A DNA stretch of 7,588 bases from Candidatus Poribacteria bacterium (GTDB taxonomy: Bacteria; Poribacteria; DTPJ01): positions 1-7,588 of the forward strand of contig DTPJ01000132.1 of assembly GCA_011334435.1 (NCBI GenBank), written 5' to 3'. The notes beneath the pieces were generated by a model. The model was not told the origin of the DNA. It saw only the letters and a program-made list of their open reading frames with translations, and ran no database searches. Both the position numbers and the translations under genes were made by a program. Below, in pieces: positions 1 to 6,041 of this stretch. How positions within the stretch are numbered: the stretch's first letter is position 1; each line of letters opens with the position of its first letter.

Positions 1-99
1 AAATAATACGGTTTCCTTTTTTTCTATCTTTTTTGCACAAGCATAGAAAACGAGAGAAAAACATATCATCAAAGCGAATACTATGTGAAATCTCTTCAT
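1..99 (-). CDS. Lipoprotein, N-terminal part only (runs off the left edge)
   Basis: Reading the minus strand from the ATG at 99-97 gives 33 open codons to the window edge. The protein begins MKRFHIVFAL, with a positively charged start, a hydrophobic core to about residue 20, and a lipobox FYAC with the Cys at position 21, followed by a Lys/Glu-rich linker. This is a classic type II (lipoprotein) signal, so the mature protein should be lipid-anchored outside the cytoplasmic membrane. A Shine-Dalgarno AGAGGT (108-113, complement) lies 8 bases before the ATG, inside the last codons of the upstream propeller gene, whose stop is one base away from this start. It is therefore the third gene of the minus-strand unit. 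The functional domain is outside the window. A solute-binding protein of a sugar transporter is one reasonable guess from context, but any lipoprotein is possible. Confidence 0.8.
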   Translation of the reverse strand, partial: MKRFHIVFALMICFSLVFYACAKKIEKKETVLF

Positions 100-100
100 A

Positions 101-1234
101 TTATAATACCTCTTGTATTTTCATTTTCAGAAAACGTGGGCGATAAATGTCTGCATTATTTATCAAGTGATGCCAACTCATTGAATTGACATTATACGAG
201 ATCAACCATTCATCAGGTTTAGAAAGGCTCGGATGTGCCTTGGCGTTATATGTATATATTCCATTTCCAGCGTCTGGCTCAGTTGTATGATAGATATTTA
301 TTCTCGGTCCAAAAGGACCCACAGGGCTTTCTCCTATACGGATATATAAATCCTGTTCTAAGTGCATTGATACCATTAGGTATTTGCCTTTCAAAGGACC
401 GCTTTGTATTGGTGTTACGCTAAGTTCAGGACCTCCTCTGCCTAATTCTGCGGTATCTTCAATATTATCAGACCAAGCGTTTCCATCCCAAAAACACCAT
501 TTATCAAAATCCTCAAAATCATCTGCTTTGACCCTTGCAACAGCTAATTTTACCTCTCCACTTTCATAACGACCATATACATAAACATATCCATCAGGAT
601 CAATAGCCCCAGATTCAACAGTATTAGGCATAATCCCTGCACCAAAATATAAGGTTCGCTCCTTGTTGACATGATAAAACGGTGCATCTTTTTGTGTATG
701 ATTTGCCAGATCAAGATTTCCGTTTTTTATCGGTATTTTAATCATCGCTAAACCAGAGAGTTTGAATTTGAAACCCTCTTGTCCATCAGGATTTTCTTCA
801 ATAACCATCGGGAAAATGTAAATATTTCTGTTCAGAGAGACGCCATCTTGTAACCAATACCAACACTTTTTGTCCTTTGTCTTTGGTGTATTTGGCACAA
901 AAACTGACGATCTGCTACCATCGCCATTGTTTCCCCAGATAAATTTAATTTTACTGTCAATAGGTTCTCCGCCTTCTAAGAGGGCAAGCGTGTTATTAAC
1001 CATAGAGACATTTTTCCGTGTCATTGTCTTTTGATCTACTTGTCCAATAAATGTATCGCTAAATACAAATAGCGTTTTTGTCTCGTGTGCCTTGCCCTGC
1101 ATTTCATATCCAGAAAGCGGTATCGCATATATGCCATCTGCACCTGTCCAGCCATCGTATCTTTTAAATAATTCGTTCCACTGATCGGATTCTTCTACGA
1201 TAATTTTGATATTTCCCATTTTGACGATGTTCAT
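101..1234 (-). CDS. DUF4185/DUF5005-like beta-propeller protein, probable carbohydrate-active
   Basis: This 377-residue protein looks like the glycosidase-type five-bladed propellers annotated as DUF4185 or DUF5005. Visible signatures are DGWTGADGIYAIPL (27-40), TLFVFSDTFIG (54-64), MVNNTLALL (78-86), the central FGAGIMPNTVESGAIDPDGY (197-216), GGPELSV (267-273) and the C-terminal YNAKAHPSLS (329-338) and ADIYRPRF (361-368). Some DUF4185 proteins are known endo-D-arabinanases (family GH183). Asp33, Asp60, Glu270 and Asp362 sit in the most family-like motifs and are candidate active-site residues, but this is inferred by eye. No signal peptide or membrane segment is visible, so it appears cytoplasmic, unusual for a polysaccharide hydrolase. 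The ATG at 1234 overlaps the preceding TGA (ATGA), with GGTGA 6 bases upstream, so translation is probably coupled. A second Met at residue 6 is a less likely start. The family call is moderate and the substrate unknown. Confidence 0.7.
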   Translation of the reverse strand: MNIVKMGNIKIIVEESDQWNELFKRYDGWTGADGIYAIPLSGYEMQGKAHETKTLFVFSDTFIGQVDQKTMTRKNVSMVNNTLALLEGGEPIDSKIKFIWGNNGDGSRSSVFVPNTPKTKDKKCWYWLQDGVSLNRNIYIFPMVIEENPDGQEGFKFKLSGLAMIKIPIKNGNLDLANHTQKDAPFYHVNKERTLYFGAGIMPNTVESGAIDPDGYVYVYGRYESGEVKLAVARVKADDFEDFDKWCFWDGNAWSDNIEDTAELGRGGPELSVTPIQSGPLKGKYLMVSMHLEQDLYIRIGESPVGPFGPRINIYHTTEPDAGNGIYTYNAKAHPSLSKPDEWLISYNVNSMSWHHLINNADIYRPRFLKMKIQEVL

Positions 1235-2334
1235 TTCACTTCACCATAATTAAGCCATAGTTCAAGCGCCCCTTTTGTTGACGAGTTATTATTCCAGTTT
1301 GCGCCGAAAATGTCAATTAATCCATTCCTATCTACATCAAACAACACGATATTATGTGATCCAGATACAGAAACTACATGTTTTCGCCATGTCTTTGCGT
1401 TGTCTTGATTAATGTAAATCGCAACTTCCTGAGGTGCAGTCGCTTGGTGCATTTTTGCAACGACAATATCTAAAAGACCGTCATTATTCATATCTGCTAT
1501 TCCCAAAGCGTGTGCATGATCGTAAAAAGGTTCAATTATATGCTCTATCCAATCTGGACTTTTCGGATCAGGTGGTGATTCAAACCAAGATAGATGACCA
1601 GACCCTTCGGCAGGTGAAAGCACTATGTCTATTCTTCCATTGTTATTCAGATCGCCAGTTTGCACTGATGCATCGCCCTTTGTCCAATTCTTGTCAAAGT
1701 ATTCAGCAGACATATATAAATGCTCAATCCATTTTTTATTCAATATATCCCCTGGGTTTTCATACCAACGACCACCGATTATTACATCAGGAAAGCCATC
1801 ACCGTTTATATCTGCGACTTTTAGTCCTTCACCATGCGGGCAATCAAAAGTCTGATGTTCCCAAGATTTAGGGGAGTTTTGCTTCCATATATGGATTTTG
1901 TTTCCCATCATTTTCCCAAAACCTGATTGATGTCGCGTTACAATATCCAACTTTCCATCACAATCAAGATCAACGACTTCTACATCATGCATCCTTGCGC
2001 CAATAGGACTGATATTTACGGCTTCCCATTTATCTTTAGCAGGATCGCCTCCATATCCTTTTGGATTACGATACCACATCAGCCCCTCATTATTGGGTAT
2101 GATTATATCTACATATCCATCACTATCAATATCTCCGACAGCCATATCAGTAGTGAATGAACCATCAGCTATCTTGTGTTTCGTCCAATTTGGATAGCGA
2201 TACCAGAATAGTCCATCTCCGCTTGCACTCGCCGATATTAACGAGCCATAGCCGTTTCCGTCTATATCTGCAACAGCCTTGCAGTGAGGGTCTCTTGGGT
2301 TATTAGAATCCACAATTATATGTTCAAATTTCAT
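1231..2334 (-). CDS. FG-GAP/VCBS repeat protein, predicted seven-bladed beta-propeller
   Basis: This 367-residue protein is built almost wholly from seven Asp-rich loops of the DxDxDG type, at residues 23-28, 68-73, 122-127, 175-180, 228-233, 281-286 and 333-338. The spacing is about 45-54 residues, each loop is followed by a hydrophobic strand (such as YVDIII, KLDIV, LLDIVV), and W-Y/F-x-N/S-P strands lie between. This is the integrin-alpha-like FG-GAP fold, in which the loops usually bind Ca2+. Seven repeats fill the chain, so the protein is probably a complete propeller with no added domain. Most FG-GAP proteins are exported, but this one starts MKFEHIIVDS with no signal peptide. AGAAGGGGAAG just upstream of the ATG is a strong ribosome binding site. 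It is first in the minus-strand unit and overlaps the next gene by four bases. Its activity is unknown; a sugar-binding, scaffold or lyase-like role is possible. Confidence 0.9.
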   Translation of the reverse strand: MKFEHIIVDSNNPRDPHCKAVADIDGNGYGSLISASASGDGLFWYRYPNWTKHKIADGSFTTDMAVGDIDSDGYVDIIIPNNEGLMWYRNPKGYGGDPAKDKWEAVNISPIGARMHDVEVVDLDCDGKLDIVTRHQSGFGKMMGNKIHIWKQNSPKSWEHQTFDCPHGEGLKVADINGDGFPDVIIGGRWYENPGDILNKKWIEHLYMSAEYFDKNWTKGDASVQTGDLNNNGRIDIVLSPAEGSGHLSWFESPPDPKSPDWIEHIIEPFYDHAHALGIADMNNDGLLDIVVAKMHQATAPQEVAIYINQDNAKTWRKHVVSVSGSHNIVLFDVDRNGLIDIFGANWNNNSSTKGALELWLNYGEVK

Positions 2335-2412
2335 AATACTTCCCCTTCTATTCCCTTATTTAAACTTTTGTTTTTAGTCTTCCCTTGAAAAAGAGGGATT
2401 TATCGCTTTTAT

Positions 2413-2441
2413 AGTATACAATATAGACATCATTTTGTCAC
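2413..2441 (-). promoter_or_regulatory. Sigma-70-type promoter for the minus-strand propeller unit
   Basis: On the minus strand a -35 box GTGACA (2436-2441) and a -10 box TATACT (2413-2418) are separated by exactly 17 bases. Each box matches the consensus at five of six positions. Transcription would start near 2406 and leave a leader of about 70 bases before the FG-GAP gene start at 2334. A short stem, TCCCTT against AGAGGGA, lies in that leader at 2381-2398. The boxes are read by eye with no experimental support. Confidence 0.6.
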
Positions 2442-2475
2442 TATCTATATCTCATTATGTATTGTCATTTTTGAT

Positions 2476-2504
2476 TTGACTCTTTATTCAAAAGTTGATA
2501 AAAT
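2476..2504 (+). promoter_or_regulatory. Sigma-70-type promoter for the epimerase/GH4 unit
   Basis: A -35 box TTGACT (2476-2481) and a -10 box TAAAAT (2499-2504) are separated by 17 bases, each with five of six consensus positions. Transcription would start near 2511, about 56 bases before the epimerase ATG. It lies back to back with the minus-strand promoter, with 34 bases between the two -35 boxes, so one regulator bound between them could act on both units. Confidence 0.6.
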
Positions 2505-2505
2505 G

Positions 2506-2529
2506 CTTTATGTTCCGAAAGGCATAAGG
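2506..2529 (+). promoter_or_regulatory. Small hairpin or dyad at the predicted transcription start
   Basis: CTTTATG (2506-2512) pairs with CATAAGG (2523-2529) over seven positions, one of them a G-U pair. Inside it, CC and GG enclose a GAAA tetraloop (2515-2522), with two unpaired T bases on the left side. Because it spans the predicted start of transcription, it could be an operator dyad in DNA or, if transcription starts slightly earlier, a 5'-end stabilising RNA hairpin. It may also be chance. Confidence 0.3.
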
Positions 2530-2566
2530 GAAGTTATCAAATTTATCACTCTTGGCGAGGTGAATA

Positions 2567-3394
2567 ATGAATATCGTTGTAACTGGGGCTTCTGGCGTCC
2601 TCGGAGGTGGGATAGTCAAGCGACTGAAAAATGAAAGCGATCATAACATTCGCGCAACAGACGTCATTTCGGGAGATGGCATAGAAATAGCTGATCTCTG
2701 TAAAATAGAGCAAGTTCAAAATATTATAGATGGTGCGGATATAGTCATTCATTGTGCAGCAGTGCATCCATGGAAGTCATATACCGCTGATCAGTATCTT
2801 GATAATAATGTGAAAGCCTGTCATCACGTCTTTTCAGCCTGTGTTAAGGCGGGTGTAAAAAGAGTTATATATACAAGCAGTATTGCAGCAATCGGAATGC
2901 CTCCTGCGTTTGTCCCTGCCAAAGAAGATGATCCTTCTATGCCGAGAGATTTATATGGCATGACAAAACGTTTCGGAGAAAACTTAGCGTGGATGTTTAA
3001 TGCTAATAGCGGATTGAATGTTGTTTGTCTTAGACCACCAACATTTATTCCTACTGATGATATTACACTTGGTCTTGGACTGCTTGGCAGTTGGACACAT
3101 CCTGATAATGTCATTGACGCTCATTTATCCGCTTTAAATACCGATTTTACTGGGTTTCATATAGTTACTATTGCCAACTTAACTCCTTATACTGCTGATG
3201 ATAGAGACGCCTTGCTAAATGATCCTGCGAGTGTTGTTGAGAAGTATTATCCCGGTGTAGTTGGATTTTTTGAGTCAAAAGGCGTGAAAATAAGACCTAT
3301 AACCTGTTATTATGACATATCTTATGCAAAGGAGTTTATGAATTGGTCTCCAAAACTGACATTTAAAGAATGGTTTAATGAACACGCAAAATAA
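2567..3394 (+). CDS. NAD(P)-dependent epimerase/dehydratase (extended SDR)
   Basis: This 275-residue Rossmann protein belongs to the extended short-chain dehydrogenase/reductase family that acts on sugars or nucleotide sugars. The nucleotide-binding motif TGASGVLG is at residues 6-13, the acidic Asp32 follows strand 2, the HCAA motif is at 62-65, TSS at 103-105 supplies the active-site Ser, and Tyr130 with Lys134 forms the YxxxK pair. LRPPTF (155-160) and the AHLSAL segment near 185-190 also fit the family. It is somewhat shorter than the usual 300-330 residues. The start is supported by GAGGTGA just upstream of the ATG. It leads the plus-strand unit with the small protein and GH4, so a role in sugar remodelling is likely. 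The exact substrate, and whether it is an epimerase, dehydratase or reductase, cannot be told. There is no signal peptide, so it is cytoplasmic. Confidence 0.9.
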   Translation: MNIVVTGASGVLGGGIVKRLKNESDHNIRATDVISGDGIEIADLCKIEQVQNIIDGADIVIHCAAVHPWKSYTADQYLDNNVKACHHVFSACVKAGVKRVIYTSSIAAIGMPPAFVPAKEDDPSMPRDLYGMTKRFGENLAWMFNANSGLNVVCLRPPTFIPTDDITLGLGLLGSWTHPDNVIDAHLSALNTDFTGFHIVTIANLTPYTADDRDALLNDPASVVEKYYPGVVGFFESKGVKIRPITCYYDISYAKEFMNWSPKLTFKEWFNEHAK

Positions 3395-3414
3395 ATAGAG
3401 AGGTGAATTATACT

Positions 3415-3600
3415 ATGAAAAAGATGACAATTGAGGAGATAGAAAAGGCTATTGCAGAACTTACACCAGAACAACAATTAAAACTGATCGCGAGAATATG
3501 CGAGAGGTTAAGTGGAACTGATCTATCTCAGTTACCAGAGGTTGTTACTGAAAAAAAGGAGAAAAAGCAACTATCAAAATATATGCTTGAATATCCTTAA
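3415..3600 (+). CDS. Small antitoxin-like helical protein, 61 residues
   Basis: The protein starts MKKMTIEEIEKAIAELTPEQ and continues with a second amphipathic helix to about residue 32, followed by a charged, probably disordered tail rich in Lys and Glu. The pattern 'EEIEKAIAELTPEQQLKLI' resembles the N-termini of many small bacterial addiction-module antitoxin-like proteins that are annotated without a proven function. A GTG at 3403 is in frame, but it lies within the Shine-Dalgarno GAGAGGTG (3397-3404), which is 10 bases before the ATG at 3415, so that ATG is the better start. It lies 20 bases after the epimerase stop and is probably co-transcribed. No toxin-like gene sits next to it, so it is either an orphan antitoxin or an unrelated small regulator. 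Coding status is likely but function is unknown. Confidence 0.7.
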   Translation: MKKMTIEEIEKAIAELTPEQQLKLIARICERLSGTDLSQLPEVVTEKKEKKQLSKYMLEYP

Positions 3601-3617
3601 TATTTTAGAGATTTTTC

Positions 3618-3652
3618 AGCTTAGAAACAAAGCTAATGTGAACAAAATTAGC
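3618..3652 (+). other. Two overlapping inverted repeats before the GH4 gene
   Basis: In the 120-base gap before the GH4 start, GCTAAT (3632-3637) and ATTAGC (3647-3652) form a perfect six-base inverted repeat with a nine-base loop. AGCTT (3618-3622) and AAGCT (3630-3634) form a second one that shares bases with it, so the two stems exclude each other. Neither is followed by a T-run, so neither looks like a standard terminator. They could be an operator or an mRNA structure, or chance in AT-rich DNA. Confidence 0.25.
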
Positions 3653-3720
3653 ATAGGTCATTAATTCAATCAGGGTTAATATTTTGGGAACTCAACTTAT
3701 ACAAACAAATGGAGAGTGAA

Positions 3721-5046
3721 ATGGCAAAAATTACCTTTATCGGTGCGGGAAGTTTGGGATTTACAAGAGGATTGGCAAGAGATATTCTGACATTTCCATT
3801 GTTGAAAGATGCTACGCTTTGCTTGATGGATATTGATGCAGAGAGATTGGACTTTGCACAAAGAGCAGTCCAAAGCATCGTTGATAAGGGCAATTATCCT
3901 GCTAAGGTTGTGGCAACAATGGATCGGGCAGAGGCACTTAAAGGTGCAGATGCAGTAATGTGCACAATCCTTGCTGGCGGGGTAGAAGTCTGGCAACATG
4001 ACATACTTATCCCTAAGAAATATGGCGTTGATACTAATGTCGGCGATACAAGAGGACCTTCTGGTGTATTTCGTGCTTTACGGACAATACCTGTTATGGT
4101 CAGCATCGTTAAAGATATGGAAAAGTATTGTCCAGACGCTATTTTATTGAATTATACAAATCCTATGGCGATGCTTTGCCGTGCAATGCAAAGGGAATCG
4201 TTCATAAAATTAACTGGACTTTGCCATAGCGTTCAGGGAACTGCGATGATGCTTGCACGTTGGATCGGCGCCCCTTATGATGAGATTACTTATACATGTG
4301 CAGGAATTAACCATCAAGCATGGTATATTAAATTTGAATGGAATCACAAAGACGCATATCCGTTGATCCGTAAGGCAGTTGAAGACCCAAAGATATATAA
4401 TGAAGAGATCGTCCGTAACGAGATGTTCAAGCATTTAGGGTATTATGTCACTGAATCAAGCGGTCATAACTCAGAATATAACTGGTGGTTTCGCAAGCGA
4501 CCTGATCTGATAGAGAAATATTGCACACACGGGACAGGCTGGAATCCAGGAGTTTATGCCTACATACTCAAAGAATATCAAAGCAGAGAAGGCAAATGGC
4601 AAGAAGACGTTAGAAAATGGTTTGAGGCAGGAGCGCCAATTAGCCTTGAAAGAGGTCACGAATACGCAGCATACATAGTTAACGCATATATGGGCGGAGA
4701 GATATTCCATTTTAACGGCAATGTGCCGAACACAAAGCTTATAACAAATCTGCCAGAAGGGGCATGCGTTGAAGTGCCTGTCTTTGTTGATAAAGGAGGA
4801 TTTCATCCTGTGCATGTTGGAGATTTACCGCCTCAGTGTGTTGCCTTAAATCATATTAGCGTAATGGTAGAAGAAATGGCGGTTGAGGCAGCTTTGACAG
4901 GCGATCCAACTTTGGTATTTCAGTCTATACTTTACGATCCATTGACAGCAGCGGTTTTGTCTATGGCAGAGATCAAAGACATGGTCAACGAAATGTTACA
5001 GCAGAATAAGGATTATCTCCCGCAGTTTAAACATTTCACAGTTTGA
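3721..5046 (+). CDS. Family GH4 alpha-glycosidase (MelA/LplD type), NAD- and metal-dependent
   Basis: This 441-residue enzyme cleaves glycosides by the GH4 route: NAD+ oxidises the C3 hydroxyl, the glycoside is eliminated, and water is added before re-reduction, with a divalent metal such as Mn2+. The N-terminus has the Rossmann motif FIGAGSLGFTR (6-16), then MDIDAERL (36-43), the NYTNPMA motif (144-150), the metal-binding GLCHSVQGT (166-174, Cys168-His169) and GINHQAW (195-201, His198). CHSVQG, NLPEGACVEVPV (343-354) and DPLTAAVLS (406-414) point to the alpha-galactosidase/alpha-galacturonidase/alpha-glucosidase branch. The length is normal for the family. An in-frame ATG at 3709 exists, but GGAGAG (3711-3716) sits four bases before the ATG at 3721, so 3721 is chosen. 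No signal peptide is seen, so it acts in the cytoplasm on imported sugars. The true sugar (galactose, glucose or galacturonate) is not decidable here. Confidence 0.93.
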   Translation: MAKITFIGAGSLGFTRGLARDILTFPLLKDATLCLMDIDAERLDFAQRAVQSIVDKGNYPAKVVATMDRAEALKGADAVMCTILAGGVEVWQHDILIPKKYGVDTNVGDTRGPSGVFRALRTIPVMVSIVKDMEKYCPDAILLNYTNPMAMLCRAMQRESFIKLTGLCHSVQGTAMMLARWIGAPYDEITYTCAGINHQAWYIKFEWNHKDAYPLIRKAVEDPKIYNEEIVRNEMFKHLGYYVTESSGHNSEYNWWFRKRPDLIEKYCTHGTGWNPGVYAYILKEYQSREGKWQEDVRKWFEAGAPISLERGHEYAAYIVNAYMGGEIFHFNGNVPNTKLITNLPEGACVEVPVFVDKGGFHPVHVGDLPPQCVALNHISVMVEEMAVEAALTGDPTLVFQSILYDPLTAAVLSMAEIKDMVNEMLQQNKDYLPQFKHFTV

Positions 5047-5055
5047 CAATAACAA

Positions 5056-5109
5056 TGTAGAGGACATTCTGTTAGATTGCTTTAAGCAATTTAATCAGCA
5101 TGTCCTACA
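5056..5109. repeat. 54-base near-palindromic hairpin element
   Basis: Starting nine bases after the GH4 stop, AGGACAT (5061-5067) pairs with ATGTCCT (5100-5106), CTG (5069-5071) with CAG (5096-5098), TTA (5072-5074) with TAA (5092-5094), and ATTGCTT (5076-5082) with AAGCAAT (5084-5090). The breaks are one T-C mismatch, one bulged T (5095) and one G-T pair (5075-5091). TGTA/TACA outside can add a few more pairs. The stem is over 20 pairs with almost no loop. There is no T-run on either side, so it is not a standard intrinsic terminator. It may be a REP-like or MITE-like repeat unit, an mRNA 3'-end protector or an unusual terminator. Confidence 0.6.
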
Positions 5110-5127
5110 AATTATTAATCGCTATTT

Positions 5128-6015
5128 ATGTTAGGCATATTCAAAAAGAAGAAACCGCAATTACCATATCAACTTACTGATAAGGAAATTTCTCTCCTTG
5201 AACAATATCCAGAAGGATTAACCCCATTAGACTTTAAGAGATTTCAAGAATTCTGTGGAACGCAAAAAGAAAAGTCGTCAGAACATATAAAATCTAATAT
5301 TATTAATCGCACTTTCAGGAATAGATTACAGGACCATATTAAGCTAATAAAAGACATTCTGAAAGGAAAATGTTGCCTGAATGAACTATTGGATATTGAT
5401 GATAGGAAGCTTTTATTCATTGATATTGGACCTGGAATAGGGAACAAGGAATATCCAGCGATCACCTCAATAGAAATGGCAAAGGCTTTTCCTGATAAAA
5501 TTGATGTTGTCGCTGTTGATCTTCCTTCATCTTTCCAAATATTAGTGAATTTATTAAATGAAAGCTCAAATCTAAAAGATGAACTGAGAAAATATAAAAA
5601 TCTTTATTTTATAAACGATAATGCCTTGCAAATAGAAAAAACTTGGTTTAATGGAAGACAAGATGCAATATTTACGGATCGGGAGATTCCAAGCTTACGA
5701 GAAAGAGATGACAGAATACTAATAATACGTTCTGCAAATTCCATAGACGTATATTGTTCATGGGACGATGTCAGATCGTGGTTGACTCGCATTGCCAATG
5801 AGTTTCGCTGTTATCGTATATTGTTTTTATTGCATAGAGAAATACTTTATAAAGAACAGAATAATACTGAATGGACTGCTATTGGAATGGTTTCTGAAAG
5901 GGGATTTCGATCAGGGACTCAAGATTTATCCTTAAAACGTGGCATACCTATATATGAAATAGATAAGAAAAAAGTCCAATCTGCAATATTGAGAAGAAAA
6001 TTAGCTTATCAATAG
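5128..6015 (+). CDS. Class I SAM-dependent methyltransferase-like protein
   Basis: The 295-residue protein has a Lys-rich helical N-terminus (about 1-90) and then a Rossmann-like core. LLFIDIGPGIG (95-105) matches methyltransferase motif I, VVAVDLPSS (127-135) gives the acidic residue after strand 2 that holds the SAM ribose, and NDNALQ (163-168) fits motif III. RILIIRSANSIDVY (196-209) and RILFLLHRE (230-238) are later core strands. The methyl acceptor is unknown, and the catalytic class is inferred only from the fold motifs. No Shine-Dalgarno sequence is visible before the ATG at 5128, and no other near start exists. The gene is clearly richer in A and T than its neighbours: two sampled 60-base lines (5281-5340 and 5581-5640) hold 16 and 13 G/C, against 26 in each of two sampled GH4 lines. 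It follows the 54-base hairpin and may have been acquired separately from the sugar genes. Confidence 0.65.
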   Translation: MLGIFKKKKPQLPYQLTDKEISLLEQYPEGLTPLDFKRFQEFCGTQKEKSSEHIKSNIINRTFRNRLQDHIKLIKDILKGKCCLNELLDIDDRKLLFIDIGPGIGNKEYPAITSIEMAKAFPDKIDVVAVDLPSSFQILVNLLNESSNLKDELRKYKNLYFINDNALQIEKTWFNGRQDAIFTDREIPSLRERDDRILIIRSANSIDVYCSWDDVRSWLTRIANEFRCYRILFLLHREILYKEQNNTEWTAIGMVSERGFRSGTQDLSLKRGIPIYEIDKKKVQSAILRRKLAYQ

Positions 6016-6041
6016 AAGTCTCATTTTGATATTAATTTTTA

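Noticed and set aside
1434..1871. A 145-codon plus-strand open frame opposite the FG-GAP gene
   Set aside because: It lies wholly inside a well-supported gene on the other strand, has no ribosome binding site and shows no protein motifs, so it is an antisense shadow.
3675..3703. Possible promoter TTAATA / TATACA before the GH4 gene
   Set aside because: Each box matches only four of six consensus bases with a 16-base spacer, and the start would fall on the ribosome binding site; the gene is more simply read from the upstream promoter.
5111..5310. The 12-base sequence ATTATTAATCGC occurs at 5111-5122 and again at 5299-5310; GACATTCTG also recurs at 5063 and 5353
   Set aside because: Matches of this length are expected by chance in AT-rich DNA of this size, and the order of the two segments is not preserved, so this is not a duplication.
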